A stretch of 64,000 bases of DNA from Rhodotorula mucilaginosa (lineage: Eukaryota > Basidiomycota > Microbotryomycetes > Sporidiobolales > Sporidiobolaceae). Position numbers and translations under genes: made by a program. The notes below the pieces were generated by a model. It was not told the origin of the DNA. It saw only the letters and a list, made by a program, of their open reading frames with translations, and made no database searches. Numbering within the stretch: the first letter of the stretch is position 1; each line of letters begins with the position of its first letter. The stretch is from assembly GCA_034406715.1 (NCBI GenBank), contig CP137878.1, positions 372,001 through 436,000 of the forward strand, in the 5' to 3' direction. Shown one piece after another: positions 10,359 to 22,700 of this stretch.

Positions 10359-13314
10359 TTAGCCCTCAAGGGTGATGCTGCTGATCTTGATCTCGTCCAG
10401 CGGCTTGTCGCCCTTGTCGGTCCGAACGTTCTCGATCGCGTGGATTACGTCAAACCCAGCCGTCGCCCGACCGAACACGCTGTTTCCGACAACACCAGGA
10501 GTCAGACTCGACGGACATTGTGAACAGGGCCTGAAGGTGCAAGAACGTACGAATGCTTGTTGTCGAGCCTGCCAGCGGAGGATTTCAAGATCAGTCGGGT
10601 TCTCACTCACAGCGCCAACGACATCGGCCAGGAGACAAAACTCACCAAGGGCACGGCACAGTCGTGATAAAGAATTGACTCCCGTTCGTCTTGGGTCCAG
10701 CGTTGGCCATGCTGAGCATGTAGGGCCGGTCGTGCTTGAGCAGCGGGTGGAACTCGTCTTCGAACGTGGACCCCCACAGGGACTCGCCCCCGGTGCCGTC
10801 GCCGAGAGGATCTCCTGTTTGGAGCATCTGTACACAGAAAGACCACAGCCCGGTCAACGCGACGATCACAGGAAGCGGGAGCGAGGTCGTGACTTACGAA
10901 TTTCGGAATGACTCGGTGGAAAATCACATCGTCATAGTAGTGCTTCTTCGAGAGGCCGACAAAGTTCTCGACAGTCTTGGGTACGTGCTCCGGGTAGAGC
11001 TCGATGTGGATGTCTCCCTTGGTTGTGTGGATGACGCCTCTCCGCGCGAGCGGACCGGCGGCGGATGTGGCCGGAGCAGCGATCGTCATCTCGTCGCGAG
11101 TCGGCTTCTCGTTGTAGATGTCACGCTCGCCGTCCTTGTCCCTGAGGGCCTCGCTGCATCAGCCATTGTCCCGAAGATAGCATGCTGTACAGCACGAGAA
11201 AGCAACTCACTCGGGTTCCTCGCGCGTGAACAGGTAGAATCGCGGCCGTTTCCAAGCCGTGCAGAAGAGAGTCGGCTCCTGCTCTTCCTTCTTTTGCAAG
11301 AGAGGGTTCTCCGACGTGACCATCGCCTTTGTAATCGGGACAAGCTTATCAGTTGCGGGGACTTGCAAGTATGCGAAGAAGACGTGTCCCGCAGTCACTC
11401 ACGATCGTGGTAACGCCCTTCTTCTCCGTCTCGCCTTGATACAGTGCGATATTGGTAAAGCGGACGGTCTCGTCCTTTCCGAGGATACGTGCGACCTTGT
11501 TGGTAACCGTGTTGACGACTGACAGTAAGCTTCATCAGCGTGGATCCTCTTCGAAGAGGCAAGCTCGCTCGCAGAGACAACTCACCCTTGATGCCGAGCA
11601 AGGTCGGATAGAGCACAAACTTGCCGCTCTCGTCCCACACCGGCTGTCCAATCGATGCGCTCGATCCGACTATGCCCTCCTTGACGGCGTCCAACGAAAG
11701 CTTCTCCAGCTCGCGCTCGACGGCAAGTCGTCGACCGAACTCCATCGAGTCGAGCGTGACACCGGAGGTGCCGGCTTGCTGCATCTCTTGTACCGCCGTG
11801 ACAGACTCGTCGTAGGCGCGATGTAAGCGACCCGTCAAGAAGTTGAAGGTCGTTAGTCGCAGGTCCGGCAGGGAGAGAATCGCAAAAGAGTCGTTCGTCG
11901 GAGACAGCGTGAGCGCGATCGGCGTGGTTTTGGTCTGAGTGATACAGCATGTCAGTCGGCTTGCGTCGGCACCTTTCCTCAACGTTGCAATCGCACACCT
12001 TCTTGAACTCGTACAGTCCAGTCTGGGCTTTCGAAGTCCACTCGAGGTGGTCGGGAAGTCCGAAAGGTTCATCCGGCGACCAGTATTCGATCATGCCACT
12101 GACATCAGCCGAAATTACGGTGCGATACCGCGCGTTGTACTGTGAAGAGGCGACCAAATCGTCAGTGGACGGTAGACAGATTAAACGATTGGGCGTGGGC
12201 GTGGGCTCACCGCCATGAGGTGAACGCTCGAGCGATGCAGCGCAGTAAGCGTGTGCAACGGTTTGCCGTCGCCTCGGCCGTCGTAGATCCGAATTGCGGC
12301 AGAGTCAAAGTCCGAGCTGAAGCGCAAGAGGGCCAAGAGAAGAGTCAGCTCCGAAGAGCAGTTTGGTCGCCGCAGTTCCGCCTGCCCGAGCCACGAGTTG
12401 GTTCTCACATTGCGAGAAGTATCCTTCCCTCGTTGCGTCCGTGGATCCAGCAAGCCGCCCTTGGCACGTAGGGCAGTTTGAGGATGTTGATCATGTCTGT
12501 TACGGTGCGGTTTCATGTCAGTCATCCGTTATTGAACGCAAAACGGGGCGGAGGAGACTCACCAAAGTTCTCGACGTCAAACACCTTTGCACTGCCCTTG
12601 ACCTCGAGCCCTTCCGCCGTCCGTCCGCCGCTGTCGGCGCCGAGGCTGGCGCAGCTTTTGCCGTCGTCCGAGACGGGTACAGCCAGGATGGGCGACAAGT
12701 GAGTCCTGTAGAGCTTGACAAACTCGACTCCGACCGGTCGCTTCTTCCAGAACTTGAGAATGCCGTCCACTGATGCCGTCAAGACAAAGTTGGTTCTGAG
12801 TACGGCGCGGGAAAGGAGGATCAGCTTCCGGGCCTTCCTTTGGCGAGCCCTGGGGAAAGGCCTGGACAGGACGTATGACATACTTCGTCACGGCTACGTG
12901 CACGAGCGTGTCTCGGTGCATCAAGGATCGGTTGTAGCGGTCGGCGGCGGGGAGGTGATCGAGGTAAAGCTTCTCGTGCTTCAGAGCTGGATGGACGCAA
13001 GTAAGCCGACTGGATCATATAGTTCTATAAGAAGATAGCACGTACTCCTGCGCCTCTTGGCCGCGGTAGGGCCGTCTGCACCAGCTGGCATCGGCATCGG
13101 ACCGACATCATCGTCGTCGTCCGACTCCTCAGCAGGGGCAGCATTCTCGAGCGGGGCCTTGTCGGTCTCGACGGTCGATGCTGTATCCCGATGCAAGGTT
13201 CAGCATACTCGGCGTCCGGGAGCCCAGATGTGGGTGAGTGAACTTGCGTTGAAAGTCGAGTTGGTCAATCTCGTCCGCTGTTCGCTTCGAATTGGTCGCT
13301 GCGTCGGCTACCAT
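10359..13314 (-). CDS. PPWD1: Spliceosomal cyclophilin with WD40 repeats (PPWD1-type)
   Basis: Peptidyl-prolyl cis-trans isomerase with an N-terminal WD40 propeller, a component of activated spliceosomes in animals. The order matches human PPWD1. First comes an acidic stretch with VGPMPMPAG and [19 protein letters not shown]. Then come propeller blades ([67 protein letters not shown]). The C-terminal cyclophilin has [32 protein letters not shown] and NGSQFFIT, so the catalytic Arg and substrate-pocket residues are present. There are about a dozen introns and an 18-base internal exon at 10551-10568. The 5' end is uncertain: an ATG at 13314 opens [16 protein letters not shown], but I could not find a good first intron joining it in phase to the acidic exon (~13190). 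Confidence 0.9.
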
Positions 13315-13854
13315 AATCGCCCAGTTGAACCTGTCTGTCTGCGTAGCCGTGGCACGCGACGACAGTCTGCGAGGTGAGGTGAGAAGCGAGAGACACTCTT
13401 TCGCTTCAAGACGGCTCCACCAGCAGCCGGCGCAGAACAGCAATTTTCGACGCGACGACTCTTTCTTCAGCCCTACTGTGGCTCAGCTGAAGCACTTTCG
13501 ATCGCCCAGAAACGCCGAGCGCTTCACCTTGTCCGAACTCCTCTCAGACAAACAATGTCGCGGCAAAGAAAAAAAGGCCAGAAACTGGGGGGATAAACCT
13601 CCGGATACATGCTCTAGCCTGCGCTATGATACAACAGAGATGTTCTGCTCTCGTCGTCTACATCTGTGTACACCGTGCTGTTCGTCGGAGCTTAGTCCGA
13701 GACCATCGCATGTCGGACTTTTCGTGCCCGATGTCTCGCCAACGCTTCCTCAGCATGCGCTTGGAGACTCGAGAGCGCTCCGAACTGCCAGGACATACAA
13801 AGAGTAATCATCAGTGATGGGTTCAGAAGCGGCAAGATGGAAAAGAAAGCGAGG
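13315..13854. other. Intergenic spacer between PPWD1 and acid sphingomyelinase
   Basis: About 540 bases between two minus-strand genes: the promoter side of PPWD1 and the 3' flank of the sphingomyelinase. An A-rich run occurs near 13570. No gene was recognised. Confidence 0.4.
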
Positions 13855-16800
13855 TCAGCGCACATCGGGCCGAGTCTCCGTTTTCCGTCGTTTTTTGCGC
13901 GCAATGCCCAAGGTGCTTGCCCATCCACCCTTCTCCTCGGCAGTAGACGGCATCTTGATCCCGCTCCCGAGGCTCCGCAGCATACTCGCGAGGCCCGGAC
14001 CCTCGCAGGCAAAGTAGTCGTGCTGCCGCGACTGCGTGTACCGCTCTTCGGGGTGGTCGAGAGCCCAGATTTGGGGATCGCGCTCTTCGTCGCGTTGCGG
14101 TTCCGTGACGGCCTGCGAGATGCAATCGGTGAATCAGCTTGAGATCGTCTTGGCTACCGAACGACCGGAAATCTCTCACGTCCGTGTCTCGTTTTTGGTC
14201 TTTGAACGAAAGACCGGGCTTGATGACGGCCTGTTTGCGGCACCGCCGACCGGGTCAGATCAAGCTGTTTCGAAGTCAGGGATGGAGAACCCTCGACTCA
14301 CGCAGTTACTCTCTGAGCGCATCGAGCGCAGCATGCAAATCGTGTTTTTGCGGCAAAGTCCACCCGAGCAGTCTTCGATCTTGCCGCCGCGGGAGAGGCG
14401 AGTGTTGAACAACTGGAACACCGTCCTGTCGCGGGAAGAGAGCCGTCAGAACGTTTCGCTGTTTCCTGATCGAGAGGGATGACATTACTCGTTGCGCTCA
14501 AACACTTCGGTGACGCGATGCCAGAAAGTGGCGTTGAGGGATGCTTCGGCGGGATGCGGCGGTTCGAGGTACGAGTTGTAGCTTTGGCGGGCAGAGTAGT
14601 ACGGTTTCCAGATCGGGTCAACCTGGAATTGCGGGTCCGTCTTGTTGGCTGCCGAGAGGGATCCGAGTCGAAGCGAGGAAAGAGGTCGTCAGTTGGCGGT
14701 TCGACCATAGCCAAGTCCCGACAAGCAAGAACAAGTCACCGTAATACGGAACAAAGTCCATGACTTCATAGGTATCGGGATCTATGTCGTACACGCGAAA
14801 AACAGGGTTCCCACTCGTCGGCGTGAGGGCTCCCGAAATGTAGGCGATCCCGTTCGCGGTTTCGGCCGTGCGGTTGTCATAGTCTGGATAGGCGATCTCG
14901 AACTCGTCCACATGGCTGGTGGGGGTTATCACCACCGATCAGCAGATTGAAAAGGCGAGCGACTCAAGAAAGAGAGGCAGGGGCGCGCACCTGTGTCCGT
15001 AGAAATGCGCCGCGATCGTGTCATGATAGCGCTGAAAGATCTGGTTCGCATAGTTCGATTGGTCCCGCATGGCGTCGACTTTCCCGAACGGCATATGTCC
15101 AACTAAGCTCCGGTGCAGGAGAGAGAGCACGCACGCGCGTGTCAGCTCGCTCGTCAGTGACGATCAGGTGGCGAATCGGGAGAGCTCGACGCACTGATCC
15201 AAGCACGTTGACCAGCCTTTTCGGCGAGGTCGAGCTCGTCGGCGAGCCAAGAAAGGATGCCGTTCGGATCCCACACTGGAACGTCCGAATCGTACAGCCA
15301 GACTGCGATGGGGTAGCCATTGGGCGATGTCAGTCCATCACTCCAAGAAGGTCAAGAAATGGGGAGGGAAGGGGACGAGAGAATGCTGACAGTTTTGTTT
15401 GTACCTGCGCGGGGCATTACCGCGACGCATGCGTTAGCCGACACAGAACGTCGGCGCTGAAGAGAGACCGTGCGCGCGCGTGTGTGAGTGACTCACCAAT
15501 AATTCGTATTGAGCGAAATGATCTTGAGGTCCGTCCCAGGATGCACGCGCGCATAGCACCCACTCGTATTCCGGACCTGGTTCGCCGCGTGGTGGCCAAT
15601 CCATTTCTGCCAGTCGCGCGCCGTGAGCTCGTACACCCAATCGGAGGCGTGCGCAGAAGGTGAAGTCGATCGCGGGAAGGCGTTGACGGGCGCGACGTCG
15701 CTGCAATTTTTTTTTCACCAGCAGAGTCCGAGAACGGGGCTTGGTCAGCCGAGGAGGAAGCATTTCTTGCGGGAGAGTCTTGCAGTTGGACTCACTGGTT
15801 CCCGATGACGGGGTAAGAAACCGGCTGCATGTCCTGATGCCACAGTTCCAAGTCGTTCGTGACAACCTGAACAAGTTCGTCCAGATGAAGGTTCCTCAAT
15901 TGCCTGTCCTGCCTGGACACGCTGTCCTCATCGTCGGGAGACACACACGCACCGGTCGCTCGACGGCCCACACTGCACTTTCGACGACATCGCCGGTGAA
16001 AATGCTAAACTTGCGATTCGGCACGAACCTGCGTGGAGCGAACGTCGAGGAGAAAGGACCATGAATCGGGGCCGAACAAGTTCCGCCAGTGAACGATGTG
16101 CGAAGAAACACATTGGAAACTGACCGGTCGATCGCTCGAAACATGCTCTCGACCAGAGCTGGTGGAGCGTCACACTGATCAACGGGCGAGCGAGCGAGAG
16201 CGCGCATGAGAGTGGGAGTGAGTGGAGAGGGGGATCATCAGAGGACAGCAGCGTCAGCGAGTTCAAAAGCTTTCAGAGATATGCCCGCATCCTTAGCACA
16301 CACCTTTTTGTGACCAAACTGAGCGAGCGGGCGTGCAAGTCAGCATCCTCTCTCTAGATCGATCCGACAGGAGAGGACTTGACCAGCCTCAGCTGGGACG
16401 CACCGGTCCGGCTGGGTACTTGACCTGTGGGCCGACTGTATGTGGTCCGTAGTCTCGGCAGCAGATGACTTTGGTGCAGTCGGTCGCGGCGCCAGGCTGC
16501 GCATCGGGGTGAGAAAAGAAAATCAGGAAGGCTGATCTCGGAGGCCTCGATTTTTTCCTGGACCGGAAAAGAAAGGGGACCTACCGTGTACTGTCGGTCG
16601 ACGTGGACGTCGCTGATATGCACTATTTGGAACGGTTCCCGTCCGCGCGATGTCCACTTTTTGCGAGCGGCGGCGCGGCGATGATGACGAGTCGCTGCTG
16701 CGACTCGGAAATGGGGGTCCTCGAGCGCCTCGGCCGGCCGTTCCGTCACGTTGACGGTGTGCGGGATCGTGTTAGGGAGGGGACAGAGGCCAAAGATGGT

Positions 16801-17406
16801 GGTGCAAAAGTTTTTCGCTGCGGGGCTCGCGAGCGTGATGGACCGCAAATCGTGCGCGAGGATCGGAGCCTGCGTCCCGACGGCGCCCGCACAGACGTCT
16901 GCGTCTTCGATTCCGAGTTTGGTACAGAACCCGACAAAGAGGTCGACAAAGGCGTCGTCTCCGATGCGGGCGAGGGCCTGCAAGGGAGCGAGGAGGGCGA
17001 TGCACGTCCCGCACGAGATGGTCGCCTCTACGTCGCCCATAAAGTCGTCTACGAAGCTCGCATAGACGCAGACTGCGAGGAGGACGACGATGGTGGCGAA
17101 CAAGAGGCGGGAGCGGAGGGTGCGTTTCGGTTTCGGGACGACGAGCGAGGTGCGGTCGTCTGCTGCTGCTGCTCTGCGGTCACTGATGTCGGAGGAGGAG
17201 GACGGATCGGGCGAGCCTTGCCTCGAGTAGGAGTGCGAGTCGTGGGTGGCATGGGACGCGATGCTGCGTATGCTCCGCGGCCGGACTGGCTTGATCTGAG
17301 GCGACGGGAGGAGCCGGGTGCGCTCGTTCGGGTTCGGGTTCTGGTGCGCGTTCGGGCGCAGAGTCCAGGGCTGGAGCGGAGGACTGGTTGATCTAGCCGT
17401 CGGCAT
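13855..17406 (-). CDS. Acid sphingomyelinase (saposin B plus metallophosphoesterase)
   Basis: Lysosomal/secreted-type sphingomyelin phosphodiesterase that cleaves sphingolipid head groups. The ATG at 17406 starts a long Pro/Ser-rich cytosolic tail, then one anchor (LLFATIVVLLAVCVYASF). A saposin-B domain follows, starting CGTCIALLAPLQALARIGDD and including CTKLGIEDADVC. The metallophosphoesterase core keeps its metal-binding blocks across exon joins: HISDVHVD, FTGDVVE, the split GNHDVAPVNAFPRS, and GHSHVDEF. A C-terminal helical region ends KKRRKTETRPDVR at a TGA (13855-13857). There are many introns and a 15-base exon (16304-16318) coding FGHKK that leads into CDAPPALVE. Retaining a membrane anchor is unusual compared with the secreted human enzyme, so a vacuolar or surface type II topology is likely. 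Confidence 0.9.
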
Positions 17407-17717
17407 GCTGGTCTCGTCGCATAGAGCCTCGGTGTGGTCTCGTTGAGTTGAGTTGAGTGGGGCGGGAGCGGATGCGTAGGGGGAGAGGCGACACCTCGAG
17501 GAGCTGGATCTGCGCTGGCGGGAGCAGGAGCAAAAGCTGCGACAGCGTCTCTCGTCTGGTCTCGGTCGTCGTTCTCGAGAAAGAGACAAAAGCAGCCGAG
17601 AGCAGCTCGGCGAGACGGCGATTCGATGAAAGTGGAGGCGAGTCTCTCTCTCTCGCCACTCACACGCTGCTCGAGTCGAGTCGACGTAGCAGCAGAGAGA
17701 GTCAACAGGACACTCGG
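17407..17717. promoter_or_regulatory. Divergent promoter between acid sphingomyelinase and DDB1
   Basis: A 311-base head-to-head gap. It contains a short GTTGA tandem (17442-17458), a GA/CT-rich stretch near 17640-17660 and a CGAGTCGAGTCGACG run. These are typical of GC-rich fungal promoters, and I assign no specific factor site. Confidence 0.5.
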
Positions 17718-20700
17718 ATGCTCTACGCCGCGCAGGCTCAGCCGCCGACCGCGCAGCTCTCGGCGGTCCAGTGTCGCCTCTTCAGCCCCACTCGGTCCGC
17801 CCTCGTCGTCAACAAGCTCGACCGCATAGAGTGCAGCGAGCTCCAGGACGACACCCAGTCCCTCGCCCTCGTCTGCACCGTCCCCGTCCACGGAACAGTC
17901 GCAGCGATCCAGCCCGTCCACTTGCCTTCCCACGCCACGGCCTCGCTCGTCGTCTTGACCACCTCGCTCCGCCTCTTTGTCCTCGCAGCTGCCACCGAGC
18001 AACCGTACACTCTGGAGACCGTGTCGAGCATCTCGATCGAGGAACCCTTCGGCCGGCTCGATGACTACCAGTGCATCCTCGTCGATCCCCAAACTCGCTG
18101 CCTCGCAGTCCACGCCTACGCCGGCCTTCTCCGCGTCATCCCTCTCGTCGTCGTCGATCCCACCACCGCAGCGACTCACAACAACAAGCGACGACGACGA
18201 CGTTCTTCGCCCTCAATGCAGGTCGAAGACGACGACGCGGATCAAGACCCCGACAACGAAGACGACGACGACAACGGGGCGGCGTATCCCGACGGACCGA
18301 TCAACCTCGACCACAACTTTTCAGTTCGCCTCCCTTCCCTCCTCAACGTCCACTGCCTCGCCTTTGTCAGTAGCGACGGCATGGCCCCGACCCTAGCCTG
18401 CCTCCACACGGACCACACCGGTTCCCGCGTCCTCACCTCGCTCCGACTCGACCTCGCCGAGAAGGACGTCCTCCCCGGTCCACTCGACCCGCAACCGTTG
18501 GCCGATCAAGGCAGCGAAGTCATCATCCCCGTCGTCGAGCCGCGCAGTTTGCTCATCGTCGGCGAGAATACCATCACTTGCGTCCGCGTGCCGGATGACC
18601 CGACAGCGGGGGCGGCGGCTGGTAGCGGCGATCAAAGTAGTGCGGCTGCGGGACAGCCCTCCTCCGGCGGCGGATCGGGAGGCGTCAACAAGGGCAAGAG
18701 GCGAGCGAGCTCGTCGGCCGGGTTGCCGACCAGTCCCACGGGCAGAACTACGCACGGGTCGTTGACTCGCCCTCTCCCCGTCGCACGAATCACAGCGTGA
18801 GTCCAGTCGCTGATTAAGAACACCGTATGGCTGGTCGTTAGAGCTGACACGATACTATGCCGAAGTTGGGCGCCGATGACGGCGGACGAGATCCTCCTGG
18901 GCGACATTTACGGGAAACTGCTCCTCGTCAAGCTTGTCTTTCGAAAGAACTCCAGCAACGCCGAACAGACGATCACAGACCTGCGCGTGACCGACTTGGG
19001 CGATGTGAGCTCCCCTCCTTCTCTCCTCAGAGGAAAGATCTGCCCTCCCCCCTTTAGTTACTGATGATGGTCTTGTTTTTTTCGGTTGCAAAAGGCGACT
19101 TCACCAACCGCGCTCGTCACGCTGGACGTTCAAGACAAATCGTCCGCGGCGGCAACAACGACAGCGCCCGGCAGCAGCAGCAGCTTCCTCTTTTACGTCG
19201 CTTCCCGCTTTGGAGATTCTCAACTCGTCCGCCTCTTCCTCGATCGTCGCTCGGACGCGGACGCGGACGCGGACGCGGACGCCGGTGCGGAGGCGGAACT
19301 GCAACTCGTGGCGAGTTATCCGAGCTTGGCTCCCATCCTGGATTGCTGCCTCGTCGAGGACGAAGCTGGCGGATCGGTGCGTCTCTCTTGTAGTCGATCC
19401 CTCAGCATCATCCCGATCGACGCGCTGATGCGACCCTCCCTTGCGGGCAGAGTCGCCTCGTCACCTGCTCGGGGGCCTACAAGACTGGTTCTCTCCGCGT
19501 CGTCCAGCGCGGAGTCGGTATTTCCGAGATGGCCGCGTTGGAGGTACCGAACGTGCAGAGGTTGTGGAGCATTCCCGAAGAAACCGACAATGGGTGAGTG
19601 TTGACCTTTGTTACCGCTCCGCCGAGTTACTCGGACTGATGAGCATATCCGTGTGCGTACACGCTTGCAGGAATACGAGCTTGCTCGTCCTCGGCTCATA
19701 TGCCGAGACGCGCGTGCTCCGCATCTCCTCCTCGGGCAACAACGCCACGGATCTCGACGGCGACGCCGATGGCGATGGCGACCTCGACATTGAAGAAGTT
19801 TCCATCTTGCCGTTCGCCGATCCGGCAGCTGCGAGTGCTACGACCATCTTTGCAGGCGCGGTGGGAGACCACCTCCTCGTCCAAGTGCGCTCGGACGGCG
19901 TGGCCTACTCCTCCTTTCGGGGCGACGAAACTGCAGCTGTGCGTCACTGGAAGCCAACTTCGGGTCGGAAAATCACAGCTGCGGGATCCTCTTATACTGC
20001 ACAAGACGGCGCGCCGTCGTCGTATCTGTTGATCGCTGTCGAAGGCGGAGAATTGGAGGTTTTGCGCGCTCAGGGAGGAGAACTCGTTTCGAACGGGTGC
20101 GTCTCTCTCCCGCCCAACTCACGGCGGCTTGACTGCGACAAGGTGACTGAAGGAACCAAACCGTCCCTTTAAACAGATCGCACAAATTTGCGTACGACAT
20201 CGCTTCGATGGCGGTCGGGCAGATTGGCGAACGACCAGTGGTGGCGGTCGGGCTCTGGACATGCCAGGAGGTTCACCTCCTCGCCGTCCCTGCGTTCGAG
20301 CCACTCGCAACCCTCTCGGTCGACTCGACGTACTTGATCTGCTCGCTCGCGATTGATGAGTCGCCCCCCTCGTCCTCCCCCTCCTCGACGATGACGACGA
20401 CGACCCAGGACGGAACCCCCTCTCGCACGAGCACGTTACTGGTCGGGCTCGGCGACGGTAGCCTCTTGGCCTACGACGTCGACCCGCAGCAGCAGCAGCA
20501 TAGCTACTCGATCCGCTCAAGGTCGAGCAAGCCGATCACCCTCGGGACCAAACCGCTCACGTTGGCCAACCTGGACGGCGGCGGCGACGGCGGCGGCGCG
20601 AGTCAAGGCGTCCTCGCGCTGAGTGAACGCCCGACGATTGTCACATCCGTGAGGAACCGCTTGACGTACTCGAGCGTGAACTTGACGGATGTCGTTGCGG

Positions 20701-22506
20701 CTGCGTCGCTCCGACTCGGGCCCAGGAAGAAGAACGGGACCGAAGCAGGTCCCCCCTCGTCCTCCTTGCTGGCGGTGGCGACTTCTGAGGGTGTCATTCT
20801 CGGCCACCTGGACGCGGTTCGGCAAATCGACATCAAGACGGTCCCGCTCGATGAAGACGAACCGAGACGGATCGCTCACGATCCCAAGAGGAGGATCTTT
20901 GGAGTCCTCTGCTCGAGGCGGGATGTGGATCGCCTCACAGGATCGCAGACGGTTACGAGCTCGGTCAGGATTGTCCGGCAGGACGATTACGAAAGTAAGA
21001 GACCCCTGCTTTCTCACCCTCAAATGTCCCGCTCCTCTGTTCCAGGGGCTGGCCATTACTCATTCAGGATTGCGCATTGACTTACACTTCCCTCTAACCT
21101 GCCTATAGCGACGGCCACGCACGTCCTGAACGAGGGAGAAGAAGCTCACAGTATCGCCTCGGTCGCGGCGGGCGAGTCGACCTTCTTTGTCGTCGGAACC
21201 GCTTCGAGTCAGGGAACGTCCTCGGCGGCCGGGCCGCAGAGTGGACGCCTGTTGGTCCTCCAGGAGAACGCCGACGATGAGATCCTCGTTGCCGGAGAAA
21301 ACGCGATCAGTGGATGTCCCTACGCGGTTGTCGCTCTCGGGGAGAACCTCGTCGGGACCGCCATCAACTCACAGGTCCGTCATCCCACTTTCTTACAACC
21401 GAATACGCTTCCGAGGGTGCTGAAGACCAAGACCTTTTGCAAACAGGTCGCCGTGTGGAGTGTCTCTCCCGAAGGCGAACTGACGTCGTCGGCGACCTGG
21501 AGCGGCGCCTTCATCGCCTACATGCTCGCGCGCGGCCCTTCACCGCGAACCCTCATCGTCGGCGACGCGCTCCGGTCCGTGACCCTGCTCGAGTATGTCC
21601 CGCCCGCCTCGGCGCCAATGCAGGGTCAGTTGAAAGAGCTTGGGAAGGATTACCGAGCGCGGTACATGGTTGCGGTGGAGGCGCTTTCTTCGAGCCGCGG
21701 CACCGCCGCTGAAGGGGGAGGAGCAGAGGGAGAGGGAGGAGGAGGAGGAGGACTGCAGCGCATCATTGGCGCCGAAGCCGACTTGAACATGTTTACGCTC
21801 GAACGGGACGCGCAGGCTGGAGCGAGGGATTTGGCCGACGCGGGCGTCCTGTCGGCGCAGGGTCGATGGCACGTGGGAGAAGTGGTCTCGCGCTTCCGAC
21901 GTGGTACGTTCGAATCTCGTTTCTTCCTTCCTCTTGCTCGAGCATAAACTGACGATCCGTCTTTGGCGTTCCCGTCCAATTCGGGGAGCAGGCGCTCTGA
22001 CTCGGCAACATGAATCGTCAGCCCTTGGGGGCGGCACCAAGGGCATCTCTCCCACGTCGACGACGACGACGTACGTGCAGCCCCAACTCGTCTACACGAC
22101 GGCAGCGGGCTCGATTGGCGTCATCGCCGAAGTCGACGCCGAGTCGGGTCGAATCCTGTCGGCTCTCGAACGCAATCTGCGGTCGGTGCTTGAACCGGTC
22201 GGCGGTCTCGATCAAGAAGCGTGCGTTCCCACTCCTCTCCAGCCGGGTACAATCTAAGAAAAAAAGTCCTGCATACTTATACCAGGCCCCCCTCCCCTTT
22301 CTTTGCACAGGTTCCGCTCGTACCGCTCCGACAAGGTCGTGTCGCCGTCTGCGGGTTTCGTCGACGGTTCGTACGTCGAACGGTTCCTCGACTTGGGCGA
22401 ACCGGAACAGGACCGGGTGTTGGCGGGTCGGTCCGAGCCTGAACGGCTCGACGTGGCTCGCGAGGAAGTGATTGCGTTGCTCGAGGAGATGGCGAGGACT
22501 CACTGA
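17718..22506 (+). CDS. DDB1: DNA damage-binding protein 1 homologue, CUL4 adaptor
   Basis: DDB1 is the three-propeller adaptor of CUL4 ubiquitin ligases. The ATG at 17718 begins LYAAQAQPPTAQLSAVQC. Family blocks in order include FGRLDDYQCILVDPQTRCLA, a RFGDSQLVRLF block, LVTCSGAYKTGSLRVVQ (phase-joined over an intron), VPNVQRLWSIPEETDNG and the C-terminal FRSYRSDKVVSPSAGFVDG. The end, LLEEMARTH, closely matches the animal C-terminus. The first exon runs to 18796, and about eight further short introns are seen. Lineage-specific insertions are large: an acidic Asp/Asn loop near 18220-18290, a Gly/Ser-rich loop near 18600-18700, and a hexanucleotide-encoded Asp-Ala repeat near 19253-19285. It shares a short promoter with the sphingomyelinase gene. 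Confidence 0.93.
19252..19281 (+). repeat. GGACGC hexanucleotide repeat coding Asp-Ala dipeptides inside DDB1
   Basis: About five perfect tandem copies of GGACGC lie in frame, giving alternating Asp and Ala in a loop just after the RFGDSQLVRLF block. The loop then continues as Ala-Glu. Such a tract is prone to length variation between strains. Confidence 0.85.
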
Positions 22507-22700
22507 TGGGCCCGCCTAGGAAGGGTCGCGAGCTCTGTACACTATTCGCCCTGTAGCCTCTGTTTCTTTCCTGCATCCTTTTCTTGAAGTGGACAGTTCT
22601 CTGAGCTGAATGCGGCCCCATTGCGCGGGATATGAAATCGTACAACAAACAAGACGCCCCGCCCGCCTTCCTTCCCCTTCCGCCAAGCTGCCTGCCCTCC

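Noticed and set aside
17049-18179. 376-codon minus-strand open frame spanning the DDB1 start and the sphingomyelinase 5' end
   Set aside because: It is antisense to two confidently identified genes and has low-complexity Arg/Ser/Pro composition produced by GC-rich codons. No family blocks.
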